Counted from the first letter of the stretch, positions 35,806-45,015 are shown. The stretch is 64,000 nucleotides of DNA from JACPDH01 sp041671505 (GCA_041671505.1 JBAZBK010000002.1:62001-126000), one strand, 5' to 3'. Notes: generated by a model from the sequence alone, not told the origin. Translations and numbers: made by a program.

Positions 35806-37047
35806 TTGAACGCTGCCGATACCGCCTGGATGCTGGTCGCCACCGCCCTCGTGCTGATGATGACGCCGGCGCTCGGTTTCTTCTACGCCGGCATGGTTCG
35901 GTCGAAGAACGCGCTGAACACGCTGATGATGAGCTTCGTCCCGCTCGGCTTCGTCGGAATCGCCTGGGCCGTCGCCGGATACTCGATCGCTTTCGCGCCG
36001 GGAAGCGTCTGGAGCGGCGGGCTTCGCTTTCTCCTGCTGCGCGGCGTCGGTCTCGAGGCGCAGGGCTCGATTCCTCACGTTCTCTTCATGGCCTACCAGG
36101 CGACCTTCGCGATCATCACGGCCGCGCTCATCTCCGGCGCGATCGTCGAGCGGATGCGCTTCACCTCCTACCTGATCTTCGTGACGCTCTGGTCGCTCGT
36201 CGTCTACGCCCCCGTCGCGCACTGGGTGTGGGGCGGCGGCTGGCTCGCCTCGCTCGGCGCCCTCGACTTCGCCGGAGGCACCGTCGTCCATATCAGCGCC
36301 GCGGTCGCCGCATTCGTCGTGGCCGTGATGGTCGGCCCGCGCACCGACTACGGCCGCCAGGCCCTCGTCCCGCAGAACGTCCCCTTCACGCTTCTCGGGG
36401 CCGGCCTCCTCTGGCTCGGCTGGTTCGGCTTCAACGGCGGCAGCGCGCTCGCCGCGAGCCCCGCCGCCGCCCTCGCCTTCACCAACACCATGTTCGCGCC
36501 GATCGCGACGCTCTGCGCCTGGACGCTCCTCGACCTCGCCCGCACCGGCAAGGCGACGGCCGTCGGCGCCGCGACCGCGATCGTCGTCGGCCTCGTCGCG
36601 GTGACTCCCGCCGCCGGCTTCGTCAGCCCCGGCTCCGCGATCCTCATCGGAGCGATCGCCGCGATCCCCAGCTACTTCGCGCTCCTCTGGCGCGCACGCA
36701 CACGCCTCGACGACTCGCTCGACGTCCTCTCGGCGCACGGCGCGGGCGGCATCGTCGGCGCGCTCCTCACCGGCGTCTTCGCCGAGAAGGCGTGGAGCGG
36801 CGGCGCCAACGGGCTCCTCTTCGGCAACCCGAAGCAACTCGCGATCCAGGCCGCGGCCGTCGCGGCGACGATCGCGTACAGCGCCGTCGCAACCTTCGTC
36901 ATCCTCCGCCTCATCGCCGTCGTCTCGCCGCTCCGTACAACGAGCCGCGAGGAGGGCATCGGCCTCGACGTGACGCAGCACGGCGAGGAGGCCTACAACC
37001 GAGGCGATGCCGCGATCCTGATCCTGCCCGAGGGAGGCCGCTCGTGA
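35806..37047 (+). CDS. amt: Ammonium transporter (Amt family)
   Basis: TTG 35806 is chosen because GAGGAGAAGCC lies just upstream and the product then begins at the first helix. The 413-residue protein has eleven helices with the family signature GFFYAGMVRSKNALNTLMMS, the first pore histidine in GGTVVHISAAVAAFV and the second in LSAHGAGGIVGALLTGVFA. It is an inner-membrane trimeric NH4+/NH3 channel. Its stop overlaps the P-II gene start (GTGA), the classical amtB-glnK coupling, so P-II can gate the channel. Confidence 0.92.
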   Translation: MNAADTAWMLVATALVLMMTPALGFFYAGMVRSKNALNTLMMSFVPLGFVGIAWAVAGYSIAFAPGSVWSGGLRFLLLRGVGLEAQGSIPHVLFMAYQATFAIITAALISGAIVERMRFTSYLIFVTLWSLVVYAPVAHWVWGGGWLASLGALDFAGGTVVHISAAVAAFVVAVMVGPRTDYGRQALVPQNVPFTLLGAGLLWLGWFGFNGGSALAASPAAALAFTNTMFAPIATLCAWTLLDLARTGKATAVGAATAIVVGLVAVTPAAGFVSPGSAILIGAIAAIPSYFALLWRARTRLDDSLDVLSAHGAGGIVGALLTGVFAEKAWSGGANGLLFGNPKQLAIQAAAVAATIAYSAVATFVILRLIAVVSPLRTTSREEGIGLDVTQHGEEAYNRGDAAILILPEGGRS

Positions 37048-37403
37048 AGCTGATCGTCGCCATCGTACGACCCGACAAGTTAGGCGCAGTCCTCGAGTCG
37101 CTCTATCGCGCCGAGGTGCGAGGCCTCAGCATCTCGCGCGTGCAGGGGCATGGCGGGGAGACGGAGTTCGTCGAGACCTATCGCGGGACGACCGTGAAGG
37201 TCGACCTCACGGAGAAGGTGCGCATCGAGATCGGCGTTTCCGATCATTTCGTCGAGCCGACGGTTCGCGCGATCGCCAACTCCGCGAGAACCGGAGAGGT
37301 CGGCGACGGGAAGATCTTCGTGCTTCCCGTCGAACGCGTCGTACGCATCCGCACCGGCGAGGAGGACACCCTCGCCGTCACCCCGGTGCCCTCTGGAGAG
37401 TGA
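37044..37403 (+). CDS. P-II family nitrogen regulator with atypical T-loop
   Basis: The 119-residue protein aligns without gaps to E. coli GlnB: KLIVAIVRPDKLGAVLESLY at the start and TGEVGDGKIFVLPVERVVRI plus RTGEED at the end are intact. The T-loop differs. Position 51, the uridylylated tyrosine in GlnB/GlnK, is valine; Tyr46 is kept (TYRGTTV). Gln39, which helps bind 2-oxoglutarate, is glutamate. The protein should still bind ATP and perhaps Amt, but regulation by GlnD would not work in the usual way. GTG 37044 follows GGGAGGCC and overlaps the amt stop. Confidence 0.9.
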   Translation: MKLIVAIVRPDKLGAVLESLYRAEVRGLSISRVQGHGGETEFVETYRGTTVKVDLTEKVRIEIGVSDHFVEPTVRAIANSARTGEVGDGKIFVLPVERVVRIRTGEEDTLAVTPVPSGE

Positions 37404-37410
37404 GCCTCGA

Positions 37411-40400
37411 ATGACCGTCATCGAAACAGCTGTCGCCTCGCGCCTCTCGGCGCGAGCAATGTCCACCCCGGAGCCACTTGTTCGCGCCTTTGCCCGTCGG
37501 GTGCAACAGGAGGGAGCTCTCGACCTGACGCAGGGCGACTACAAGAACAGCGACTTCGCGCCCCACCCCGAAGTCGTGCGCGCGGCGCAGCGGATCACGC
37601 GCAACACCGTGCACAGCTATGGAGCCGCGGTCGGCCGGATGGATATCCGCACCGAGATCGCCGAGTTCATCAACCGCGACGGCCTGCGCGACTACCCGGC
37701 CAGCGACGTCAGGTTCCTCCCCGACGAGGTGATCTTCACTCCCGGCACCCGCTCGGGGCTCGCGATGGTCCTCGAGGTGTTAGGCGCCGACGGCTCGGGC
37801 GTCGTGGTTCCGCGGCCTAGCTGGGAGTACGACTGGTTCGTCGAGCGCGCCGGCAAGCACATCGTCGAGCTGCCGACCGCGGCACCCGGCTTCGTCCCCG
37901 ATCCAGACGCATTGCGCCGCCTTCTCGCACGCGGCGGCATCTCGTCAGTCATCATCAACAACCCGCACAACCCGACCGGGCGCGTCTATCCGCGCGAGCT
38001 CGTAGAACAGCTCGTCTCGGTCTGCGTCGAGCATGGCGTCTACGTGCTCTACGACTCCGTCTACCAGCGGCTCGACTACGTCGATGCCTTCGTCAATCCC
38101 GCATTCGCGAACCCCGAGTGGCGCGACTGGGTAGTGACCCTCTCCGGCCTCTCGAAGATGGACATGTTCGGCGCGTCGACGGGAGCGCGCGCCTGCTGGA
38201 TGGTGCTCTCGGACCAGATCCGCGCCGGCGCCGTCCGGGCTCGCGAAGTCGTCGCCAATCTCTCCGCCTGGCTCGTCGCCACGCCGTCGACGCTCGCGCA
38301 GGATTGGGCGCTCGCCGCCCTGCAGAGCCCGCTCGCCGGGCTTCGTCGCCCATCGCCGCACATGCGCGCCCGTCGCGACTACATGGTCGAGGCCGCCGAC
38401 GCGCTCGCGCACCTCGGGGTCGAGCGCACCGACTTCGGCGGCACCTTTTACGCGCCGCTCGCCTTCCCCGGACTCGTCGGCGAGCGTTTCGATCGCCTTC
38501 GCAATGGCGTCTGGGAACACGCCGTCGTCGAGAACTCCGTCGACGCGTTCGATTTCCTTCTCGCCGGCGGCGTCGGCGGCATTCCCTTCGCCGCGTTCTC
38601 CGGCAGCGACTCCGCGCGCTACGGCACCTGGCAGCGGCTCTCGTACGGCTCGAAGGACGTGAAGGAGCTCGCGGTTTTCATGGAGCGCGTCCGCGCCTGC
38701 CTCGAGCGCCAGGGACGCCTCGGTGCGAGCGCGCCTCTCGAAGTCGCGGAGAAGTGCAGCGCAGAGGATGCCGTGTGGGACAGCCGCTGCAACGCCGGGC
38801 GTTGGGAAGCGCTCGACGGGCTCGACGTGGCGAGCTTCGTCAGCGCGCGAGGAGAGTTTCTCGCCACGTCGCGGAACGCTTCGCCGGTGCGCCTCACAGG
38901 CACGAAGCATCCCGATTCGACGGCACACCGTGCCGAACAGCTGGAGCGCGCCGTGCGCGCCGCGAATGGCGGCGCGGAGCGCGCCGACCGCGCACTCAAC
39001 CACATCGAGTGGCATCCGCTCATCGAGGCGAGGCAGGAGTTCGACGAGACGATCGCCGACCTCCTCGGTGCGTGCGACGAGGTCCTGATCGACTTCGAGG
39101 GGCGGATGATCAGCCCCGAGTGGCTCGACCTGCCGGAGAAGGTCGTGCTGGCGCTGCTGCGCCACGGCGTCGTCGCGGGAGAGGATCGCCATCTGCTCTG
39201 TCGCGTTCCGAATCCCTGGCTCGAGCAGGACGAGGAGAAGATCTCGAAGATCCTCGGCTCGATCGCGCGCGCGAACTTCCTCTTCCATCTCGCCTGTGAG
39301 CGGCTCGGCATCGAGCCGAAGCAGAACGCGATCTACGAGATCTCCGTGCCGCAGGTGAACTCGACCTCGGAGCTGGGCGCGGTGCTGAAGATCGGCACGC
39401 TTTATCTGCAGGCGCTCGACTCGCTCTTCCACGGCACGCCCGAGCAGCTCGATCACTTCCTCTGCGCGCGCATTCCGGAGCGCGCGAGACCGCACCTCCT
39501 CGAGCGTGTCTCGCGCGTGCGGCTGGTACCGCTCGTCGAGAACGTCGGCGCGCTCGCGCATCTCCCGGTGCTGCTCGACCACTTCTACCAGGCGCTGCAG
39601 CGGAACAGCGGCGCGACCGGCAGGCCCGCGCCGTCGACACTCTGCACCCGCTTCGACGGCTCGGAGGCGATCGCGCGCGTTTTCGTCGCGATGTCCGACA
39701 CGGCGGAACAAAGCGGCAAGATCGCGACCGACGCTGCGTACACCCTGGCCGTCGCCGCGCGCGACGAGGCTGAGGCGCTACTCGCACGCCGCGCGGTTGC
39801 GTCCGGCGAGCCGGCGCCGAAGGTCACCTTCCTCATCGGAGCGGGCCGCGCGGGATTCCGCGGCGGCTTCGATCCGGAGCATCCGGGCGTCGTCAGACAG
39901 TTCGCGCGCGCCGACGGCGTGACGATGCAAGGGATTCGCGCCGATACTCCGGCCGAGGCAGCGAGAGTTGCGGCGATGTTGCGCGAGGCTGTCGCGGCGA
40001 GCGGGCACTCCGGGGCGATCGCGCCGGCTGACCGCGAGACACTGCTGGAGCTTCTCGTCGCAGGGGTGCACGCGCACACGGCGACGCTGCTGCGGATCGC
40101 GCCGCTCGTCGCGCCGTTCAACGGGCTCGTGCCGCAGACGCGCGTCCGCATCCGCGCCACCGGCTCGGTCAACTACGGCCGCTCGATTCCCGAGTATCCG
40201 GAGGAATGGGGCGGAGGGCGATCGCTGCCCGACGGGCGCGACCTTCGCGATGCCTGGCCGGAGGGCGTTTCTCTCCCGCGCGCCATCAACTACAACCTCG
40301 CCTGCACGACGTTAGGCCTACCCGCGGTCGTGAGCGACCTCAAGGTGCTCGACAAGCGCGCCGCGGTGCTGCTCGACCGCCACGCGCCAGGCTTCCGCGA

Positions 40401-40974
40401 GATCATCGCGAGCGAGCTCCCCTTCTTCGTGAAGGAATCGGTCGCTCTCATCTTCGGCCGCGCGCTCGCCGAGTCGACCGCGCGCCTCTGCCAGCTCGCA
40501 GGGGCGTCGCTATGGGTCGACGTTCGGACGCGCGAGGAGCTCGTCGCCCCTTCGGCGCTCTTCTCGATGCTCTATCTCCGTTACATCGCGGAGGATTCCG
40601 ACAGCTGGGACGAACCGAAGGAGCACGAGAGCACGACGACGCGCGAGGAGGAGCTGATCCGCGACACCGGGAGCGCCCTTTTCGCCGCGATCTGCAGCGA
40701 GAAGCCCGGAAAGCGATGGAATCTGCTGCAGACGCTGACCGACAACGACGACGCGCCGCGCCTGCTTCTAGCGCGCGAGCTCACGCTCGAGGAGAAGCGC
40801 GAGTTCGTCGACCTTCGGATCGAGGGATGGCTGCGCACTCTGCCAGAGTCGCTGTCGCACGAACTGCGACGGCAGTGGGCGCCGCTTCGCGAGCTCGACG
40901 CATCGGAACTGACGCTCACCGCGATCGAACGGATGATCGGCATGGAGCGGCTGCGGGGAAGCGTGGGGGCGTGA
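37411..40974 (+). CDS. Fusion of class I/II aminotransferase and archaeal-type phosphoenolpyruvate carboxylase
   Basis: This is a single open frame of 1187 residues. Residues about 1-435 are a fold-type I aminotransferase: NNPHNPTG at 183-190, YDSVYQRLDY with Asp215, and PLP lysine Lys249 in LSGLSKMDMFGASTGAR. From about 490 the sequence follows the archaeal-type PEP carboxylase (PEPcase_2). It has TGTKHPDST (for STQHPDN), CDEVLIDFEGR, RVPNPWLEQ, VPLVENVGALAHLPVLL, IGAGRAGFRGGF and SLPRAINYNLACTTLGLPAV. PEPC would make oxaloacetate and the aminotransferase would turn it into aspartate, a plausible channelled step. It lies eight bases after the P-II gene, so ammonium supply and this enzyme are co-expressed. 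The carboxylase part (about 690 residues) is longer than the usual 500 or so. Confidence 0.88.
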   Translation: MTVIETAVASRLSARAMSTPEPLVRAFARRVQQEGALDLTQGDYKNSDFAPHPEVVRAAQRITRNTVHSYGAAVGRMDIRTEIAEFINRDGLRDYPASDVRFLPDEVIFTPGTRSGLAMVLEVLGADGSGVVVPRPSWEYDWFVERAGKHIVELPTAAPGFVPDPDALRRLLARGGISSVIINNPHNPTGRVYPRELVEQLVSVCVEHGVYVLYDSVYQRLDYVDAFVNPAFANPEWRDWVVTLSGLSKMDMFGASTGARACWMVLSDQIRAGAVRAREVVANLSAWLVATPSTLAQDWALAALQSPLAGLRRPSPHMRARRDYMVEAADALAHLGVERTDFGGTFYAPLAFPGLVGERFDRLRNGVWEHAVVENSVDAFDFLLAGGVGGIPFAAFSGSDSARYGTWQRLSYGSKDVKELAVFMERVRACLERQGRLGASAPLEVAEKCSAEDAVWDSRCNAGRWEALDGLDVASFVSARGEFLATSRNASPVRLTGTKHPDSTAHRAEQLERAVRAANGGAERADRALNHIEWHPLIEARQEFDETIADLLGACDEVLIDFEGRMISPEWLDLPEKVVLALLRHGVVAGEDRHLLCRVPNPWLEQDEEKISKILGSIARANFLFHLACERLGIEPKQNAIYEISVPQVNSTSELGAVLKIGTLYLQALDSLFHGTPEQLDHFLCARIPERARPHLLERVSRVRLVPLVENVGALAHLPVLLDHFYQALQRNSGATGRPAPSTLCTRFDGSEAIARVFVAMSDTAEQSGKIATDAAYTLAVAARDEAEALLARRAVASGEPAPKVTFLIGAGRAGFRGGFDPEHPGVVRQFARADGVTMQGIRADTPAEAARVAAMLREAVAASGHSGAIAPADRETLLELLVAGVHAHTATLLRIAPLVAPFNGLVPQTRVRIRATGSVNYGRSIPEYPEEWGGGRSLPDGRDLRDAWPEGVSLPRAINYNLACTTLGLPAVVSDLKVLDKRAAVLLDRHAPGFREIIASELPFFVKESVALIFGRALAESTARLCQLAGASLWVDVRTREELVAPSALFSMLYLRYIAEDSDSWDEPKEHESTTTREEELIRDTGSALFAAICSEKPGKRWNLLQTLTDNDDAPRLLLARELTLEEKREFVDLRIEGWLRTLPESLSHELRRQWAPLRELDASELTLTAIERMIGMERLRGSVGA

Positions 40975-41021
40975 GCGAACGGGGGGCGCACCCGTTGGGC
41001 GTCAGGTAAGGGGAAGAATCC

Positions 41022-41117
41022 GAATTGAGAACGTAGAACGCTGAATTTTGAACCCAGAAAAGGGGCACCAGGTGGTGGTTTCTGGGTTCAAAATTCAGCG
41101 TTCAGCGTTCTAACTTC
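41022..41117. repeat. 39-base-arm inverted repeat, family 1 copy A; bidirectional terminator position
   Basis: Arms 41022-41060 and 41079-41117 pair along 39 bases with few mismatches around an 18-base loop. The right arm read in reverse is built of GAACGCTGAACGCTGAATTT then TGAACCCAGAAA, i.e. a short tandem word. It sits between the convergent PEPC-fusion and DUF502 genes and could end both transcripts. A second copy is at 48522-48616. Confidence 0.8.
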
Positions 41118-41128
41118 GGGTCTTGAGC

Positions 41129-41752
41129 CTAACTCAAGCCCCCGGGAGCCGCCTCAGCTCGACGCTTCCCCCCACGTTCCACCGCCGCGACGAGCGCTCC
41201 CGCGCCCGAGCCCCAGCGCGAAACGACTTTCAGCGCGTCGGTGAACGGCACGTCGACGGGATGCACCCGCGCCGCGTCCATGATGTAGACCGCGCCAGCG
41301 AGCGGCGTTGGAATCGACGGAACGAAGACGGTGTAGCGCCCTCCCTCGAGCGTCTCGATGATGAATGCGGGAACGAGCGCATCCTCGATCTCTACGAGCG
41401 CCGGCTTCCAGACGTTCTCCCGGCTCTCGCCCGCCACCTGCTGCGTTAGGCTCCGGAACAGCGCGTAGCCCGGGATTCTCTCGAAGAGCGCGCGTTCGGC
41501 CCGCTCCCGAAGCCTCCGCCCGGAACGCGTGCGCACGGCGGCGCCGATCAGGAAGCAGAAGAAGAGCACCAGGAGAAGCGACAACAGCATTTCGGCCGGA
41601 ATGGTGTCGGGCAGGAGCAACGCGAACGGCCGCACGAGGCCCGCGACCGATTTCATCCCTTTGAGCAGCACCAGTACTGCGAGGTAGAGAGGAACGACGA
41701 TGAGCAATCCGCCGGCCAGCGATCGTCCGACGAACCCGAGTGCCTGTTTCAT
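41129..41752 (-). CDS. DUF502 family membrane protein
   Basis: The 207-residue product (start ATG 41752, with GAAAGG eight bases upstream; ATG 41758 is possible) has two N-terminal membrane helices. Those are about 10-28 and 50-70. They are followed by the DUF502 core with IPGYALFRSLTQQVAGES, FIIETLEGGRYTVFVPSIPTP, then GAVYIMDAARVHPVDVPFTDALK. This is a conserved protein family of unknown function, often co-occurring with membrane transport genes. Its stop codon lies inside a small CTTGAG-CTCAAG hairpin at 41122-41138. Confidence 0.88.
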   Translation of the reverse strand: MKQALGFVGRSLAGGLLIVVPLYLAVLVLLKGMKSVAGLVRPFALLLPDTIPAEMLLSLLLVLFFCFLIGAAVRTRSGRRLRERAERALFERIPGYALFRSLTQQVAGESRENVWKPALVEIEDALVPAFIIETLEGGRYTVFVPSIPTPLAGAVYIMDAARVHPVDVPFTDALKVVSRWGSGAGALVAAVERGGKRRAEAAPGGLS

Positions 41753-41787
41753 GTCCATCACCTTTCTTCGCCCGCGCGTTACCGGGC

Positions 41788-41907
41788 CTGGGGTCAGATC
41801 TCGAAATTGTACTTTGACGGTCGCCGTCGAAGGTACGGAAAGCGGCTACCCGCGTCACCGAGCACCGGGACACCCGACCGAGATGGGGTCAGGTCGGAAA
41901 TTTGAAG
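41788..41907. repeat. Two direct copies of a GGGGTCAG...GAAATT word
   Basis: CTGGGGTCAGATCTCGAAATT begins at 41788 and a related GGGGTCAGGTCGGAAATTTGAAG word begins near 41885, in the same direction about 95 bases apart. Between and after them are short GACGG-CCGTC hairpins and an ACGGTCGACCGT palindrome. Repeats of the GGGGTCAG type are often REP-like elements mobilised by RAYT transposases, but no RAYT gene is in the window. Confidence 0.5.
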
Positions 41908-41924
41908 AATTCAACGGTCGACCG

Positions 41925-42860
41925 TCAACGGTCCACTCCCGTCAATTCCTCCCGGGTGCTCCCAAGTTCCACATGGCCCCTTGACCCGCCGATGTCGAGG
42001 AACCAGTCGAGCGCGTCGCGCCAGAGTGGCTCGGCGTGCTGCCGGAAGTAGCCGAGGTGGCCGATGCCGCCGATCGGTCGCGGGTCGAGATCGAGACGCG
42101 TCACCGGCGCGTTGCAGTAGGCGAACATGAACGCGTCGCGCGAGCGCGGGAGCGACAGGGTGTCGTCGAGCGCGTTCGCCGCGACGATCGGCGTTCGCAC
42201 CTCGGCATACTTCCTCTCGATTCCGTTCATCGCAGGATCGTCGAAGAAATGGCGCGGTAGGCAGCACCAGTGAGAAAACTTGCGATAGACGCCCAGCGGC
42301 AGGTCGTCACCCATCCCGAGGATCGACCAGGGAGCGTAGCCCTTCCACGTGGTGAGCAGAGGCAGCACGAGCTTCCACATCAGCCAGACGCGCGCACGGT
42401 CGTAAGGCGGCATCCAACCGTACCAGCCCGTGCCCGTGCCGAACGTGTAGAACTTCGCCACGTCGCGATGATTGGGGGCGAGGCCGAATGCATGCCCGCC
42501 GATCGAGTGTCCCACGCCAAAGAGCGGCACGCCGTCGTTCTTCATCGCGTCGAAGGCGGATGCGAGATCGCAGCGCCCCCAGTCGAGCAGGTCGACGTCG
42601 AGCCCCTTCAGACTCGCCGGCCGCGACCGTCCGATTCCGCGATAGTCGAACGTGAGCACACCGAAACCACGGCCGCTCGCGTACTCGGCGAAACGGCGAT
42701 AGAACTGCTGGCCAACGCCCGTGGCGCTGGCAACGACGATGTTCCCGAGGTGCACGCCTCGCGCCGCGTAGCGTGTCGCGGAGATCGGGTACCCGTCGAG
42801 CGCTTCGAGTACGAGCGTTTCGACACCTGGCGCTTCGAGGCGAGCGAGAGCGGCCGTCAT
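41925..42860 (-). CDS. Alpha/beta hydrolase
   Basis: The 311-residue protein has the alpha/beta fold landmarks: VVASATGVGQQFYRRFAEYA (oxyanion region), LTFDYRGIGRSRP, and the nucleophile elbow FGVGHSIGGHAFG with Ser119. A late Asp (ANALDDTLSLPRSRD) and a late His (GIGHLGYFRQH) complete a triad. It matches the predicted hydrolase group COG4757. There is no signal peptide, so it is cytoplasmic; no substrate is suggested by the neighbours. Confidence 0.85.
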   Translation of the reverse strand: MTAALARLEAPGVETLVLEALDGYPISATRYAARGVHLGNIVVASATGVGQQFYRRFAEYASGRGFGVLTFDYRGIGRSRPASLKGLDVDLLDWGRCDLASAFDAMKNDGVPLFGVGHSIGGHAFGLAPNHRDVAKFYTFGTGTGWYGWMPPYDRARVWLMWKLVLPLLTTWKGYAPWSILGMGDDLPLGVYRKFSHWCCLPRHFFDDPAMNGIERKYAEVRTPIVAANALDDTLSLPRSRDAFMFAYCNAPVTRLDLDPRPIGGIGHLGYFRQHAEPLWRDALDWFLDIGGSRGHVELGSTREELTGVDR

Positions 42861-42959
42861 CGCGGGGGCAAACAGCAGCTCGCCCCGCCAAACTCCATGC
42901 GCCCGTCCCGCATGCGCGTTGACTCCACCTCGGTCGTCAGCCAGCTCGTCAGCGCCACC

Positions 42960-44789
42960 TCATTTCAGGAACAGCGAGTCGTATTTCCCCGAGGCGAGCG
43001 AGGCGTCGAAACGCTCGGCGATCCGATCGACGACAGTCTGGTCGGTCATCGCGTAGTCGGGCGAGACCATCACGTAGCCGGAGTCGTCGCTCGCCGACAG
43101 CTGCACGAGCCGTCCGTCGACCTTCATCGTGTGCGTGTAGGCTGCCGGCGATTCCGTGTCGACCCTCTCCGCTTTCATCTCGGAGACGAGGAACGCCTCG
43201 AGCGCAGTTCGCAGGGCAGTCCCCGCGGGAGCGAGCTTGTAGTAGTGCGCGTCGCCAGACTCGACGGTCATGCGACCTCGGTACGGCAGCGGCGAAAAAT
43301 CTCTCCGCTCGGTCAGCCGGTCCGCTCCGCTCTCTCCTTTTACCCACTCGAAGTGGTGCTGCACCCAGTCCGGACCGAGCTCCTCCTCAGCGACGAAGCG
43401 CATTCGCGCGCGATCGACGGGGAGCGTGTACGCCTCGCCTCCATCGAGCGGGGCGACGAGGAGCGCCGGCTTCTCGGTCTGGCTCTCCGCGTAGCCGTAG
43501 CGAATGATGCTCCGCTCGTCCGGCGACACACCGAGAGGCGGAACGCCCGTGTGAATCGAGAACTCCGATGCAGCGGTCAGACGCCGAACCGTCATCGACC
43601 GCGTGTCGAGCACGGCGTCGCCTAACAGGAAAAGTCCGGGCACGCGATACGTCCCGCGATCGAGCCACCCGCGCGGGGTGGTGCGCGCTTTCGCATCGCG
43701 GAACAGCGTCTCGTCGCTCGTGACCGGAGCTGCGTCGAGCGCCGTTCCAGCGCCTGGCGCCACGATCTCGATCCGGACGCTTCCGCCATCCTCCAGAACC
43801 AGACGGCACGAGGTCTCGCCCCCGTCGTCGGTCGCCTCCACGAGAAGCGCCGCGGGTGATTCGCGGACGACCGCTGCCGCTCGCACGTCCTGCAGACCGG
43901 GAACGGGCTTGCCGCCGAACCCGATGCGAAAGGTCGACGACGCACCGAACTCTTCGGCCGGGTGGGAGCGGTAGAAGTACGCAACCGCGGTTCCGATCGA
44001 GAACACCCCAACGCTGTCGACTCGGAGCGGACTTTCGGCCTTCACGACCCGGAAGCGATACGTGAACTGGTCGGGCAGCGGCGCCGCACCCGGCCTTGCC
44101 TTCGGCAGCCATTCGCTCCATTCGAGCCTGTGCCGATCGGGCGTCCCCTTCATCGGCAGCACGAACCCTGCAAGCCGCTTGTCGCCCGCCTGCATGTCGA
44201 GCACCCGCGTCCCCCGGTTCGTGAAGATCTCCAGCGCCCCCGGCACGACCCATCGCCCGTCGACGCGGGAGGCGCGCTCCATCCAGAGCGGGCCGTCGCG
44301 CGAGACGCGCCTCGTGTGGCCGATCGTGCTCGAGCCTAACGTCAGCGCGCCCACCCCTTTCAGTGCGGCCGGCTCCGGAGCGCCCGACGCGGGCCATCGC
44401 AGCTCGACCTCGAGCAGAAGCCGCTGACCGTCGATCGTCGGCGGTACGTCCGCCAGGAGACGCGCGACAGCTGCGATCAATCCTCCGATCAGCAGAACTG
44501 CGCCGATCGACGCGCCGAGCGCGTTGAGGAAGCCGGGATGTGCGCCGTTCGCGATCAGCCGCGCGACGACGAGCCCGACGAACCCTCCGGCGATCGCCCC
44601 TCCGAGTGCCGTGAATACGACGAAGTAACCGGAGCCACCCTCGAAACTCGAGATGCGGTACCAGTCGACGCAGAGACTCGCGACCACGCCCGCCACGAAA
44701 AGCGCGGCGATCCCCGTCAGCAACGCCACGACGATCGACAGAATCCAGCTCAACACCCGCCTCCTCGGTTCACTCGCGTTTGTAGTCAC
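42960..44789 (-). CDS. Membrane-anchored protein of unknown function
   Basis: The 609-residue protein is not recognised. It begins with three predicted helices (about 12-40, 52-80 and 88-115), then a long mostly hydrophilic, beta-rich region of about 490 residues. The extracytoplasmic part includes WVVPGALEIFTNRGTRVLDM and ends VDRIAERFDASLASGKYDSL. It has no catalytic motif I can name. It looks like a WD40-type or lipid-anchor-free envelope protein, but I do not assign a family. It is transcribed alone. Confidence 0.7.
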   Translation of the reverse strand: MTTNASEPRRRVLSWILSIVVALLTGIAALFVAGVVASLCVDWYRISSFEGGSGYFVVFTALGGAIAGGFVGLVVARLIANGAHPGFLNALGASIGAVLLIGGLIAAVARLLADVPPTIDGQRLLLEVELRWPASGAPEPAALKGVGALTLGSSTIGHTRRVSRDGPLWMERASRVDGRWVVPGALEIFTNRGTRVLDMQAGDKRLAGFVLPMKGTPDRHRLEWSEWLPKARPGAAPLPDQFTYRFRVVKAESPLRVDSVGVFSIGTAVAYFYRSHPAEEFGASSTFRIGFGGKPVPGLQDVRAAAVVRESPAALLVEATDDGGETSCRLVLEDGGSVRIEIVAPGAGTALDAAPVTSDETLFRDAKARTTPRGWLDRGTYRVPGLFLLGDAVLDTRSMTVRRLTAASEFSIHTGVPPLGVSPDERSIIRYGYAESQTEKPALLVAPLDGGEAYTLPVDRARMRFVAEEELGPDWVQHHFEWVKGESGADRLTERRDFSPLPYRGRMTVESGDAHYYKLAPAGTALRTALEAFLVSEMKAERVDTESPAAYTHTMKVDGRLVQLSASDDSGYVMVSPDYAMTDQTVVDRIAERFDASLASGKYDSLFLK

Positions 44790-44815
44790 GACGTCTCACC
44801 TCGATCACTACGGCC

Positions 44816-44872
44816 GGTGCAACCCGTCCGCGCATGAATGTCATTTATGGGGATGGTGCAACGGGTTACACC
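44816..44872. repeat. Inverted repeat GGTGCAACCCGT ... ACGGGTTACACC
   Basis: The 12-base arms 44816-44827 and 44861-44872 pair at 11 positions around 33 bases. The word GGTGCAAC also occurs once more in the loop. It lies upstream of the orphan membrane protein gene and may be a regulatory site. Confidence 0.5.
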
Positions 44873-45015
44873 TCGAACACAAACACATCGGCCGGTCGCG
44901 AGATACGGGGCCGACAACGTTACGAGTCCAGATCCTGGCCTTAACCCGAATCACCCACGGCGATCGCCAACCGGGGAGCGAGAGCAGACTCATGGCGGCT
45001 GATTGAACGACGACG

